A stretch of 7,095 nt of DNA from Desulfobacteraceae bacterium (GCA_022712835.1 JAFLJU010000308.1:1-7095), one strand, 5' to 3'. Positions 1-7,076 are shown, counted from the first letter of the stretch. Notes: generated by a model from the letters alone, not told the origin. Made by a program: numbers and translations.

Positions 1-24
1 ATCGACAGTATCCATAGAAAAAAC

Positions 25-50
25 TGCTCGGAAACCTGTTTTTCCGGGCA
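25..50. other. 10-bp stem-loop upstream of the first gene
   Basis: Bases 25-34 (TGCTCGGAAA) pair with bases 41-50 (TTTCCGGGCA) around a six-base loop, giving ten pairs of which one is G-U. On the + strand the stem is preceded by six A (18-23) and is not followed by a T-run. Read on the - strand the same stem is followed by one G and then six T, the form of an intrinsic terminator. It could therefore stop antisense transcription leaving the first gene, or it could be a hairpin in that gene's 5' leader. Its presence is a mild argument that bases 1-70 are non-coding. Confidence 0.4.
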
Positions 51-70
51 CAATCCCTTCGGAAAGCTAT

Positions 71-1477
71 TTGTATACCTATAAAAAAGAAAACTCCTGG
101 CGAGCCCATCAGTCTGACTTTATTTTAAAGCGGAGAAAAAAACGATTTCTCCAAAAATCTGTCAGACTATCTCTTCTGGTCATCATACCCAGTCTCCTGA
201 TCCTTGGTGCCTGGTATTTTCTGGATCTGGAAACGTTTTTCAAAACGGATATCAAAACCCAAAATACTTCCCCGGTCCAAACAAAAACACCGGAGAGAAA
301 AGTCAGTTCATCTCTTAAAAATGAAATATCAATAGTTGATTTAAAAGGTATAATCCGGGATATCCCGTTTTTTAATGCCACTAAAACTGTTTTTTTTGTG
401 GATACCCCGGAAAAAAGCTATACCATTGCCACCAGTATAGACGCCAAATTGCAAAAAATGCTGGTATATACCATGAAGCACCTCAAAACCCTTGGCAGGG
501 GGAAACCCCAGAGAATCGCCATTGTTGCCATGAATCCTGACAATGGAAAGATTAAGGGCATGGCAGGCTTTGACTTAGATGATCCTAAGGCCAATCCCTG
601 TCTGGCAGTAGATTATCCGGCGGCAAGCATCATCAAAATCATCACCGCATCTGCGGCTGTTGATTCCCTGGGATACACGGCCCAGACCCCTTTGTATTTT
701 AACGGAAACAAGTACACCCTTTACAAACGCCAGCTCACCCAGAAAAAAAACAAATATACAACCAAAATAACCCTTGCCAGGGCATTTGCTCAATCCATCA
801 ATCCTATTTTTGGTAAATTGGGAAAAACCGCTCTGGGCAGAAAACGATTGGATGCCTATGCCCAGGCCTTTGGATTTAACCAGACCCCAAACTCTGAGCT
901 TGAATTTGAAACCGGTAGGTTCAGTGCGGCAGGAAGTGAATTTCACCTGGCGGAACTTGGGTGCGGGTTTAACAGGGATACAATGATTTCCCCCCTCTTC
1001 GGGGCCATGCTGGTGACCAATATTTTAAACTCGGGCACTTCCCTTGTCCCCCATATCGTGGACCAGGTGACCACCGACGATGGACAAATCATTTACAAAG
1101 TGCAAAAAGCATCCTATAAAACGTCCATAACACCCAAAACAGCAAAGACAATGATCACGCTAATGGAAACCACGATTAAAAAAGGAACTGCCAAAAAATC
1201 TTTCCGCGGGTTTTCAAGGGACAAGGTATTATCAAAACTGATCATTGGCGGGAAAACCGGTTCCCTGTATAATCGGGCAGGAACGGTTAAATATGACTGG
1301 TTCGTGGGATTCGGTAAAGAAAAAACAGGGAACAAACGTCTGGCAGTCGCTGTGGTGGTGGGGCACAAAAAATATATCGGAACCCGGGCCAGTCGCCATG
1401 CCCGAAAAATTTTGAAAACCTATTTTAAGGAAACACCCACCCCGCCCCCTAAAAAAGAACTGGATAAAAAGATTTGA
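71..1477 (+). CDS. Penicillin-binding protein, membrane-anchored transpeptidase (monofunctional)
   Basis: A serine D,D-transpeptidase of the penicillin-binding superfamily, expected to cross-link peptidoglycan stem peptides on the outer face of the cytoplasmic membrane. Seen in the 468 residues: a basic cytoplasmic N-terminus (KRRKKR, 20-25), one hydrophobic segment at about 31-52 acting as signal anchor, a low-complexity linker to about 115, then the catalytic domain with SIIK (nucleophile Ser186, Lys189), SIN (242-244) and KTG (395-397). The tail is rich in Pro and Lys. There is no glycosyltransferase domain, no typical class B dimerisation domain and no PASTA repeat, so it is a small stand-alone transpeptidase. 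The start is uncertain. TTG at 71 has only a weak GGAAAG before it (61-66), and the frame stays open to the window edge with no other start codon in 2-70, so the gene could begin outside the window. TTG is preferred because the hairpin at 25-50 looks non-coding. It lies 109 bp before the GlmS-like gene on the same strand. Confidence 0.88.
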   Translation: MYTYKKENSWRAHQSDFILKRRKKRFLQKSVRLSLLVIIPSLLILGAWYFLDLETFFKTDIKTQNTSPVQTKTPERKVSSSLKNEISIVDLKGIIRDIPFFNATKTVFFVDTPEKSYTIATSIDAKLQKMLVYTMKHLKTLGRGKPQRIAIVAMNPDNGKIKGMAGFDLDDPKANPCLAVDYPAASIIKIITASAAVDSLGYTAQTPLYFNGNKYTLYKRQLTQKKNKYTTKITLARAFAQSINPIFGKLGKTALGRKRLDAYAQAFGFNQTPNSELEFETGRFSAAGSEFHLAELGCGFNRDTMISPLFGAMLVTNILNSGTSLVPHIVDQVTTDDGQIIYKVQKASYKTSITPKTAKTMITLMETTIKKGTAKKSFRGFSRDKVLSKLIIGGKTGSLYNRAGTVKYDWFVGFGKEKTGNKRLAVAVVVGHKKYIGTRASRHARKILKTYFKETPTPPPKKELDKKI

Positions 1478-1503
1478 CCAAAAAAAATTAGAATAATAAA
1501 GAT
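1474..1503 (+). promoter_or_regulatory. Possible weak sigma-70-type promoter in the gap before the GlmS-like gene
   Basis: TTGACC at 1474-1479 matches the -35 consensus at five of six bases and overlaps the stop codon of the upstream gene. The best -10 candidates at a suitable distance (TAAAGA at 1497-1502 or AAAGAT at 1498-1503, spacing 17-18) match only three of six. The region is A/T-rich, so chance matches are likely. No terminator hairpin is visible between the two genes, so read-through from the first gene is equally possible. Confidence 0.2.
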
Positions 1504-1530
1504 AGGGCAAAAGAATAAGGCAAAAACCAT

Positions 1531-1611
1531 ATGAGAAAAGAATCAATGACTCACCCAAAAAAGGTTCTTCAACGGAGGGAAAAACAATGTTGTTTAATAA
1601 ACAATTTTTGA
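1531..1611 (+). CDS. Possible 26-codon leader peptide overlapping the next gene's start
   Basis: ATG at 1531 opens a 26-codon frame, preceded by AAGG at 1517-1520 at a loose 10-base spacing. It runs across the Shine-Dalgarno and start codon of the GlmS-like gene and stops at TGA 1609-1611. The peptide is basic and has no recognisable motif. If translated, it would affect ribosome access to the downstream start, as upstream overlapping frames can. An open frame this short is expected by chance, so this is a weak call. Confidence 0.12.
   Translation: MRKESMTHPKKVLQRREKQCCLINNF
1574..1578 (+). promoter_or_regulatory. Shine-Dalgarno for the GlmS-like gene
   Basis: GGAGG lies eight bases before the ATG at 1587, a near-ideal site. 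It decides the start of the large gene. It therefore supports the 44-residue extension before the CGI motif as real rather than an annotation artefact, because no in-frame start codon sits next to that Cys. Confidence 0.8.
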
Positions 1612-4600
1612 AACTGATTTGCAAGGTATTCACCCTGAATATTGAACTAGGCAAGTCCGTGCACCAGGCAAGAAATAACAGCCTGATTCTTTTCCCCCAT
1701 CGGCCCAATGTTTTTTCCTGTGGAATTTCAGCCTTTGTGGCTTTTAAAAAAGAACAAACCGATACCGGGTTTGACCTGACGGGGTTTTCAAAAGAGATAT
1801 CAAAATTGAGTCAACACATGGCTTTGCCCACGGGAACTTGCGAGATTTCCATTGAAAAAGCGTATCTGGGTGGAGATAAAACCCTTGCATACCTGTTTAA
1901 AACGGCCCAGACCTTAAAATTGGAATCTGTTTTCAGTGAACTTATTTTTAATAATGACAAGATACTGGAACTCACCCATATCACAGGTTCCCTAAACACC
2001 CTCATAGGAGATCAGGAAACAGCATTCAAAGGAATGGGATCAGCGTTTAATTCCGCAGATATGGAAATCGTTTCTCTTCGTATCGAAAAACTCAAGGATA
2101 TTTTCTGGTGCCTGAAAAAAGAGATCCTAGACAATATCATCGCCATAAAAAACCTTACCCAAGGGCTTCTCCCTGAAACCACTCCAGCGGCGATCACCAT
2201 TTTCAAACGGATCAATGCGGTGTTAAACAGCATTGACCGGTTGGAAGTCAGGGGAAGGGATTCGGCGGGGATCTCTGCTATCTTTACCCTTAAAAAGAAT
2301 GAATTTGAAAGCTTTCGCAAGGGACTTATCCGGGCAGGACTTTCCGATGCGCTGAAAGCCCGGACCAATCACCTGGTGTTGTCCAACAACAGCATCACTA
2401 TCAATGATACCATTGAAGAAAAAAACCGTGATAACCTGATCAGCATCTCTTTTGTCTATAAATTTGCGGCAGAAATAGGTGCCCTGGGAGATAATATCGC
2501 CTATATCAGAAGCCAGATAAAAAACGACCATCTGCTCCAGCTTCTGACAAATTACGCGATCGATGCCAACTCCGTCTCCGCCCATACAAGGTGGGCATCG
2601 GTGGGGGATATCAGTGAAGCCAACTGCCACCCCCTTGACAATACCCCCACAGACACGGAAATCGACAAAACCGGTATTATCCATGTGTGTCTCAACGGGG
2701 ATATTGACAATTACCTGGAACTTAAAACCGAATATGAAGCCCGGTATGACAAGATTCACAAAGAGATCAATACCGACACAAAACTGATCCCCCTTCAAAT
2801 TGAACACCATTTAAAGCAAGGGAACACGGTTGAAGAGGCCTTTCGCCTTGCTGTCAATGATTTTCACGGCTCCCATGCCATCAGTATGCACACGGATCTG
2901 GCGCCGGGAAAACTGTTTCTTGCTCAGAAAGGCAGCGGCCAGGCTATCTTTGTGGGGATTGCCCCGGATCACTATATCGCCGCCTCGGAGCTCTATGGGG
3001 TGGTTGAAGAAACACAAGATTACATCAAACTCAATGGAGAGGAACGAGGCCAGATTGTACTCCTTGACCAGCACTCCGCAGGCGGGATTGAGGGTATCCG
3101 ATCCTTTTATTATGACAATACGCCCATTGCGCTTTTGGCATCCGATGTACAGACAAGCCAGATCACCTCCCGGGATATTGACCGCCAGGACTTTCCCCAT
3201 TATTTTTTAAAAGAAATATCAGAGTCCCCCCGGTCTGTTAAGAAGACCCTTGAAAACAGGTTCCAACAAAATCTCGATACCGATCTGCTTGAAACCAATT
3301 TAGGCAAGCAGGTGATACCTTCCGACCTTGAGAGCCAGTTGAGCCAAGGAAAAATAAAAAAAATATATTTCATTGGCCAGGGAACTGCAGGTGTTGCAGC
3401 CCAGGGATGTGCCACCCTTCTGGCCCACTACCTGGGTGACAAGGAAATGGACATCCGGGCGCTTAAATCATCGGAATTATCGGGCTTTGGTATCGTTGGG
3501 AATGGCAATGAGAAAGGCCAAAACGCTATGGACAATACCCTGGTTATTGCCATGAGCCAGTCCGGCACCACCACCGATACGAACCGGACCGTTGATATGG
3601 TAAAAATCTGCGGTGCCAGGACCATTGCCATTGTCAACCGGAGGGATTCCGACCTTACCTTTAAAACCGACGGTGTTCTGTATACCAGTTCCGGCAGGGA
3701 TATTGAAATGTCCGTAGCCTCCACCAAGGCCTTTTATTCCCAACTCACAGCAGGTGCCATTTTAGGTCTCCACCTGTCAAAAATCTTTGGGGCAAGGTCC
3801 CGTGAATTTATTGCCGAAAACATCCAGGAACTCCTCTTGCTGCCGGGTAAAATGCAAACCGTTCTCGGCATGAAAAAGCAAATTCAGGCGTCGGCCTTCC
3901 GCCTGGCAATCGCCAAGGACTATTGGGCAACCGTGGGGTCCGGAGCCAACAAGACTTCGGCGGATGAAATCCGAATCAAATTGTCAGAGCTGTGTTATAA
4001 AACCATCTCCTCTGATTTTGTGGAAGACAAAAAACACATTGATCTATCGAGTGAACCCCTGATCATTGTCTGTGCCGCCGGAACCCGGGAAAGCGTATTG
4101 GGCGATATCATCAAAGATTGTGCCATTTTCCATGCCCACAAAGCCTGGCCCGTGGTGATCACAACCCTTGGTGAAAATCGGTTCGACCTCTATGCAAAGG
4201 ATGTCTTTAAGATCCCTGAAATCAGTGAACACCTGGCACCGGTGCTCAACACCCTGGTGGGTCATATATGGGGATATTACGCAGCCCTTGCCATCAATGA
4301 GAGATCTAAATTTTTGTACACCTGCCGGTCTGAAATCCAGGATGTTCTGGATGAGCATACCGCCATGGGTCAAGATGAATACGAGGTGCTGCTGGAAAAA
4401 AGCTTTAGGGAAAAAATAGCAGCCGTTTACAATCAATTCTCGAAAAAAAGACGGGAACTATATTTCCCGGCTGCCATGGGTCTTGACAGGATGGCCAACA
4501 TCACGTTGCTGCTCAAATACCTGTCCGGCAGACTGCCGGTCTCGGATTTTGAAATTGATTTTGAAATCAAAGGCACCCCCTCCAACATGCTCAACTCCTT

Positions 4601-5300
4601 TTTTGAAAATATGGGCCAGGCCATTAATACCATGGCAAGACCCGTGGATGCCATCAAGCACCAGGCAAAAACCGTCACCGTGGGTACCAGCCGGATCAGT
4701 GAACTTTTTGAAGGCCCCATATTTGATGAACTGACTGCCAATGATATCCTGATATCCCAGCTGACCAATAAAAATGTACTGGTAATCAAAAACCTCCAGG
4801 AAGTCATTTCCCATGTCAAGGGGGGCCTTTTCTATCAGATTGCGGGCCTGAGTCTCCTGGGAGAAGTCACCCCGGAAACAAGCATCAAGGTAATCGCCAA
4901 GACCGGTTCTTTAAAGCAGTCGGCATCGCGTGTGGAAAGTGATCCCCGCCTGAAGGGAACCAAAAATATTATTGTCAGGGAAGGCAATGTTTATATCGGC
5001 ATGGGTAGAAAGGATAACAAAAGCATACTGGTCATTCCGGTTATCTCAAAATCTCCGTCAACCCCGAATATCATTGAATATATTCTCTCCTTAAATGTCT
5101 GCTTTAAAAAATCGGAGGATGTCTCCCTTTTGAAAAAGATCAAAGCCCTGGGCGGTAAATATACCCGGCTAAAAGATTGGGTTCTTGAGAGTGAAAATAT
5201 CCAATGGGATGATAAATTCTTAAACCTGGTGGATGTGGAAACCCTGTTTGGTGCCACGGCTGAACAGGTGGTTGCAACCATTCTTGAAAGGCTCAGATAG
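1587..5300 (+). CDS. Giant GlmS-like protein: class II glutaminase + two SIS domains + unassigned C-terminal region
   Basis: Seen in the 1237 residues: a 44-residue N-terminal extension; CGIS (Cys45) matching the start of class II glutamine amidotransferases; an insert at about 57-198, largely helical in look; RLEVRGRDSAG (218-228); HTRW (333-336) and HP (348-349); the NG oxyanion pair (370-371); TDT with Asp397; SIS domain 1 at about 588-735 with SQSGTT (657-662) and VASTKAF (710-716); SIS domain 2 at about 775-905 with Glu794, Lys798, Glu801 and Lys816-His817 at the spacing of E. coli GlmS Glu481, Lys485, Glu488, Lys503 and His504. Canonical GlmS (about 600 residues) makes glucosamine-6-phosphate from fructose-6-phosphate and glutamine in the cytoplasm; transfer to a ketose phosphate is inferred here. 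Oddities: the Cys is not N-terminal, the E. coli Ser303 position is Ala601, the DxDxPRNLAKSVTVE-type tail is absent, and residues about 905-1237 match no family I can name. The MFS gene follows after 2 bases. It may be a paralogue with another substrate or a regulatory protein, so no symbol is given. Confidence 0.85.
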   Translation: MLFNKQFLKLICKVFTLNIELGKSVHQARNNSLILFPHRPNVFSCGISAFVAFKKEQTDTGFDLTGFSKEISKLSQHMALPTGTCEISIEKAYLGGDKTLAYLFKTAQTLKLESVFSELIFNNDKILELTHITGSLNTLIGDQETAFKGMGSAFNSADMEIVSLRIEKLKDIFWCLKKEILDNIIAIKNLTQGLLPETTPAAITIFKRINAVLNSIDRLEVRGRDSAGISAIFTLKKNEFESFRKGLIRAGLSDALKARTNHLVLSNNSITINDTIEEKNRDNLISISFVYKFAAEIGALGDNIAYIRSQIKNDHLLQLLTNYAIDANSVSAHTRWASVGDISEANCHPLDNTPTDTEIDKTGIIHVCLNGDIDNYLELKTEYEARYDKIHKEINTDTKLIPLQIEHHLKQGNTVEEAFRLAVNDFHGSHAISMHTDLAPGKLFLAQKGSGQAIFVGIAPDHYIAASELYGVVEETQDYIKLNGEERGQIVLLDQHSAGGIEGIRSFYYDNTPIALLASDVQTSQITSRDIDRQDFPHYFLKEISESPRSVKKTLENRFQQNLDTDLLETNLGKQVIPSDLESQLSQGKIKKIYFIGQGTAGVAAQGCATLLAHYLGDKEMDIRALKSSELSGFGIVGNGNEKGQNAMDNTLVIAMSQSGTTTDTNRTVDMVKICGARTIAIVNRRDSDLTFKTDGVLYTSSGRDIEMSVASTKAFYSQLTAGAILGLHLSKIFGARSREFIAENIQELLLLPGKMQTVLGMKKQIQASAFRLAIAKDYWATVGSGANKTSADEIRIKLSELCYKTISSDFVEDKKHIDLSSEPLIIVCAAGTRESVLGDIIKDCAIFHAHKAWPVVITTLGENRFDLYAKDVFKIPEISEHLAPVLNTLVGHIWGYYAALAINERSKFLYTCRSEIQDVLDEHTAMGQDEYEVLLEKSFREKIAAVYNQFSKKRRELYFPAAMGLDRMANITLLLKYLSGRLPVSDFEIDFEIKGTPSNMLNSFFENMGQAINTMARPVDAIKHQAKTVTVGTSRISELFEGPIFDELTANDILISQLTNKNVLVIKNLQEVISHVKGGLFYQIAGLSLLGEVTPETSIKVIAKTGSLKQSASRVESDPRLKGTKNIIVREGNVYIGMGRKDNKSILVIPVISKSPSTPNIIEYILSLNVCFKKSEDVSLLKKIKALGGKYTRLKDWVLESENIQWDDKFLNLVDVETLFGATAEQVVATILERLR

Positions 5301-5302
5301 CC

Positions 5303-6451
5303 GTGATAAAAATGCCCCACCAAAAAGAATTGATGTACTCCTATCTCATCATTTTGAGCATCTGCTCCAGTGCAGGCCTTCAATGCTGGCAGATCCTGTT
5401 TGATAATTTTGCGGTTAATGTGGTGGGACTTGATGGATACCACATCGGCATTTTGCAATCGGTCAGGGAAATTCCCGGTTTTCTGGCGCTGCTGGTGACC
5501 TATGTGCTTTTCATCATTAAAGAGCATCACTTGGCAGCTCTTTCGGTGGCCCTGCTCGGTGTCGGCATTTTTCTCACCGGTCTTTTACCCAGTTTTTCAG
5601 GCCTTATCATCACCACGCTTATCATGAGTTTCGGATTTCACTACTATGAGACCTGCAACACCTCGCTTACCCTCCAATACTTTGATAGTAGAACCTCTCC
5701 TCTGGTCTTTGCAGCCCAACAGCAGTTTGCAGCTGCAACCAGTATTCTTGTGGGGATCAGTATCTTTTTTATGGCGACTTTTTTAAGCTATCAGGCCATG
5801 TTTATCCTCTTTGGGTGTATGATCATTATTTGCGGCATCTGGGCATTCACAAAAAATCCGATAAAGCCAGATATTCTCCCCCAGAAAAAACAGATGGTGA
5901 TTAAAAAAAAATACTGGCTCTATTATGTATTAACTTTTATGGCAGGGGCCCGGCGGCAGATTTTCATGGCCTTTGCTGTATTTTTGCTGGTGAAAAAATT
6001 TGATTTCTCCGTTCAGGATATCACCCTCTTGTTCCTGGTCAACAATGTGATTAACTACTTTCTAAACCCCATGATCGGACGCTTCATTGTCCGCTTTGGC
6101 GAACGCAAACTATTGTCCATGGAATACTTCGCCCTTATCCTGATCTTTATTGCCTATGCCTTTGTGGAATCAAAGACAATTGCAGGCGGCCTTTATGTTC
6201 TGGACCATGTATTTTTCAGCTTTGCCATGGGCATTAAAACCTATTTTCAAAAGATTGCTGACCCAGATGATATTGCCTCAAGTGCTGCCGTCGGTTTTAC
6301 CATCAACCATATTGCTGCAGTGATTCTGCCGGTTATCGGCGGGCTGCTGTGGATGGTGAATTACAAAATCCCCTTCCTGGCAGGAGCTGTTTTCAGCTTG
6401 ATCTCCCTTTGTCTGGTTCAATTAATCCCCCCTTTAAAAAAAAAGGTCTAA
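5303..6451 (+). CDS. Major facilitator superfamily (MFS) transporter
   Basis: A 382-residue integral membrane protein with about twelve hydrophobic segments (near 12-32, 57-73, 77-95, 99-116, 138-159, 163-182, 204-230, 238-255, 272-290, 293-315, 328-350, 355-376), split six plus six by a polar, Lys-rich central loop (183-203). The loop between helices 8 and 9 carries NPMIGRFIVRFGERK, the form of the second MFS motif A (GRxxxRxGxRK-like). It is expected to be a secondary transporter in the inner membrane; substrate and direction cannot be read from the sequence. GTG at 5303 is chosen because it is 2 bases after the previous stop and has GAAAGG at 5286-5291. ATG at 5312 (three codons later) and ATG at 5333 are alternatives with poorer ribosome sites. 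Coupling to the GlmS-like gene suggests it moves that enzyme's product or precursor, but this is inference. Confidence 0.85.
   Translation: MIKMPHQKELMYSYLIILSICSSAGLQCWQILFDNFAVNVVGLDGYHIGILQSVREIPGFLALLVTYVLFIIKEHHLAALSVALLGVGIFLTGLLPSFSGLIITTLIMSFGFHYYETCNTSLTLQYFDSRTSPLVFAAQQQFAAATSILVGISIFFMATFLSYQAMFILFGCMIIICGIWAFTKNPIKPDILPQKKQMVIKKKYWLYYVLTFMAGARRQIFMAFAVFLLVKKFDFSVQDITLLFLVNNVINYFLNPMIGRFIVRFGERKLLSMEYFALILIFIAYAFVESKTIAGGLYVLDHVFFSFAMGIKTYFQKIADPDDIASSAAVGFTINHIAAVILPVIGGLLWMVNYKIPFLAGAVFSLISLCLVQLIPPLKKKV
6436..6444 (+). repeat. A9 homopolymer at the MFS/LysE junction
   Basis: Nine consecutive A sit in the last codons of the MFS gene (the Lys-Lys-Lys stretch) and form the upstream part of the ribosome site of the next gene. 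Loss of one A, in DNA or by polymerase slippage, would remove the MFS stop and join the two frames (codons tta aaa aaa agg tct aac atg). Confidence 0.6.
6441..6446 (+). promoter_or_regulatory. Shine-Dalgarno for the LysE-family gene
   Basis: AAAAGG six bases before the ATG at 6453. It lies inside the end of the MFS frame, whose TAA is 6449-6451, so the downstream start is reached by ribosomes finishing the transporter. Confidence 0.6.
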
Positions 6452-6452
6452 C

Positions 6453-7076
6453 ATGGATTCTTTCCTGATTTATCTGACAACGGTATTTGTGGCATCCATT
6501 ATCCCCGGGCCAAGCATGATCTTAGCCCTGACCCACGGGATCAAATACGGAGCAAAAAAAACCATGGCAACCGCCCTTGGCAACACATGTGCCAGCCTGA
6601 TCCAGGCCAGTATCTCCATTGCAGGATTGGGGGCTGTTTTAACGGCTTCCCAACCCCTGTTCCTTACCCTCAAGTATGCAGGTGCCGCCTATTTGATTTA
6701 CCTGGGTCTGAAACTTATGTTTTCCAAGCCCATGACAATAGATTCTTCAAGTCCCGGGAATCTGGCAGACGATTCTTCCTTTGGCAAACGGTTCTCCCAG
6801 GGGTTTTATGTAGCGACTGCCAATCCCAAAGCCATTGTATTTTTCTCAGCTCTCTTTCCCCAGTTCATTGACACGGCGGCCTCCCCCCTTTCCCAATACC
6901 TGGGGCTTGTGATCCCCTTAAGCATCATCGCCTTTTTATGCATGATGATTTACGCCCTTGGCGGTGCCAAAATTACTCGATTTTTTATTAGGGGAAACCT
7001 GGGTAACTATTTTAATCGAATCATGGGCGGCTCTTTTATCACTCTTGGGATCGGGATCGTTATTTCAGAACAATAA
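6453..7076 (+). CDS. LysE/RhtB-family amino-acid exporter
   Basis: A 207-residue inner-membrane protein of the usual length for the LysE/RhtB family, whose members export amino acids such as lysine, homoserine and threonine. Seen: the N-terminal hallmark PGPSMILALTHGIKYG (18-33) followed by the small-residue-rich helix through GNTCASLIQASISIAGLG; YAGAAYLIYLGLKL (75-88); a hydrophilic loop at about 91-112; FSQGFYVATANPKAIVFFSALFPQF (114-138), the conserved NPK region; and two further C-terminal hydrophobic segments, about six in all. ATG at 6453 is one base after the MFS stop and has AAAAGG before it. The specific substrate is not determinable. Being last in a coupled set behind a glutamine-using enzyme, it could relieve glutamate or amino-acid build-up, or export an aminated product. 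Confidence 0.92.
   Translation: MDSFLIYLTTVFVASIIPGPSMILALTHGIKYGAKKTMATALGNTCASLIQASISIAGLGAVLTASQPLFLTLKYAGAAYLIYLGLKLMFSKPMTIDSSSPGNLADDSSFGKRFSQGFYVATANPKAIVFFSALFPQFIDTAASPLSQYLGLVIPLSIIAFLCMMIYALGGAKITRFFIRGNLGNYFNRIMGGSFITLGIGIVISEQ

Noticed and set aside
1478..1586. A glmS ribozyme or other riboswitch in the gap before the GlmS-like gene
   Set aside because: The gap is only 109 bases, is A-rich and shows no long pairings; a glmS ribozyme needs a longer, highly structured core.
1478..1586. An intrinsic terminator after the transpeptidase gene
   Set aside because: The best pairing found is three bases (GTT/AAC near 1564-1573), with no GC-rich stem and no T-run on the + strand.
1708..1721. 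ATG at 1708 as the true start of the GlmS-like protein, giving a Cys close to the N-terminus
   Set aside because: It is out of frame with the Cys codon at 1719-1721, and even a one-base error in the T6 run would leave several residues before Cys. It also lacks a ribosome site.
2223..2810. A 195-codon open frame on the - strand, and similar long - strand frames at 1232-1708, 4991-5530 and 4044-4436
   Set aside because: All lie opposite the well-supported + strand genes, their translations show no domain or hydrophobic pattern of a real protein, and they have no convincing ribosome sites. Codon bias of the sense gene explains them.
1587..5300. Assigning the symbol glmS with the standard housekeeping function
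   Set aside because: Double length, internal Cys, a large insert, the missing C-terminal tail and substitutions in the sugar site make the standard role unproven.
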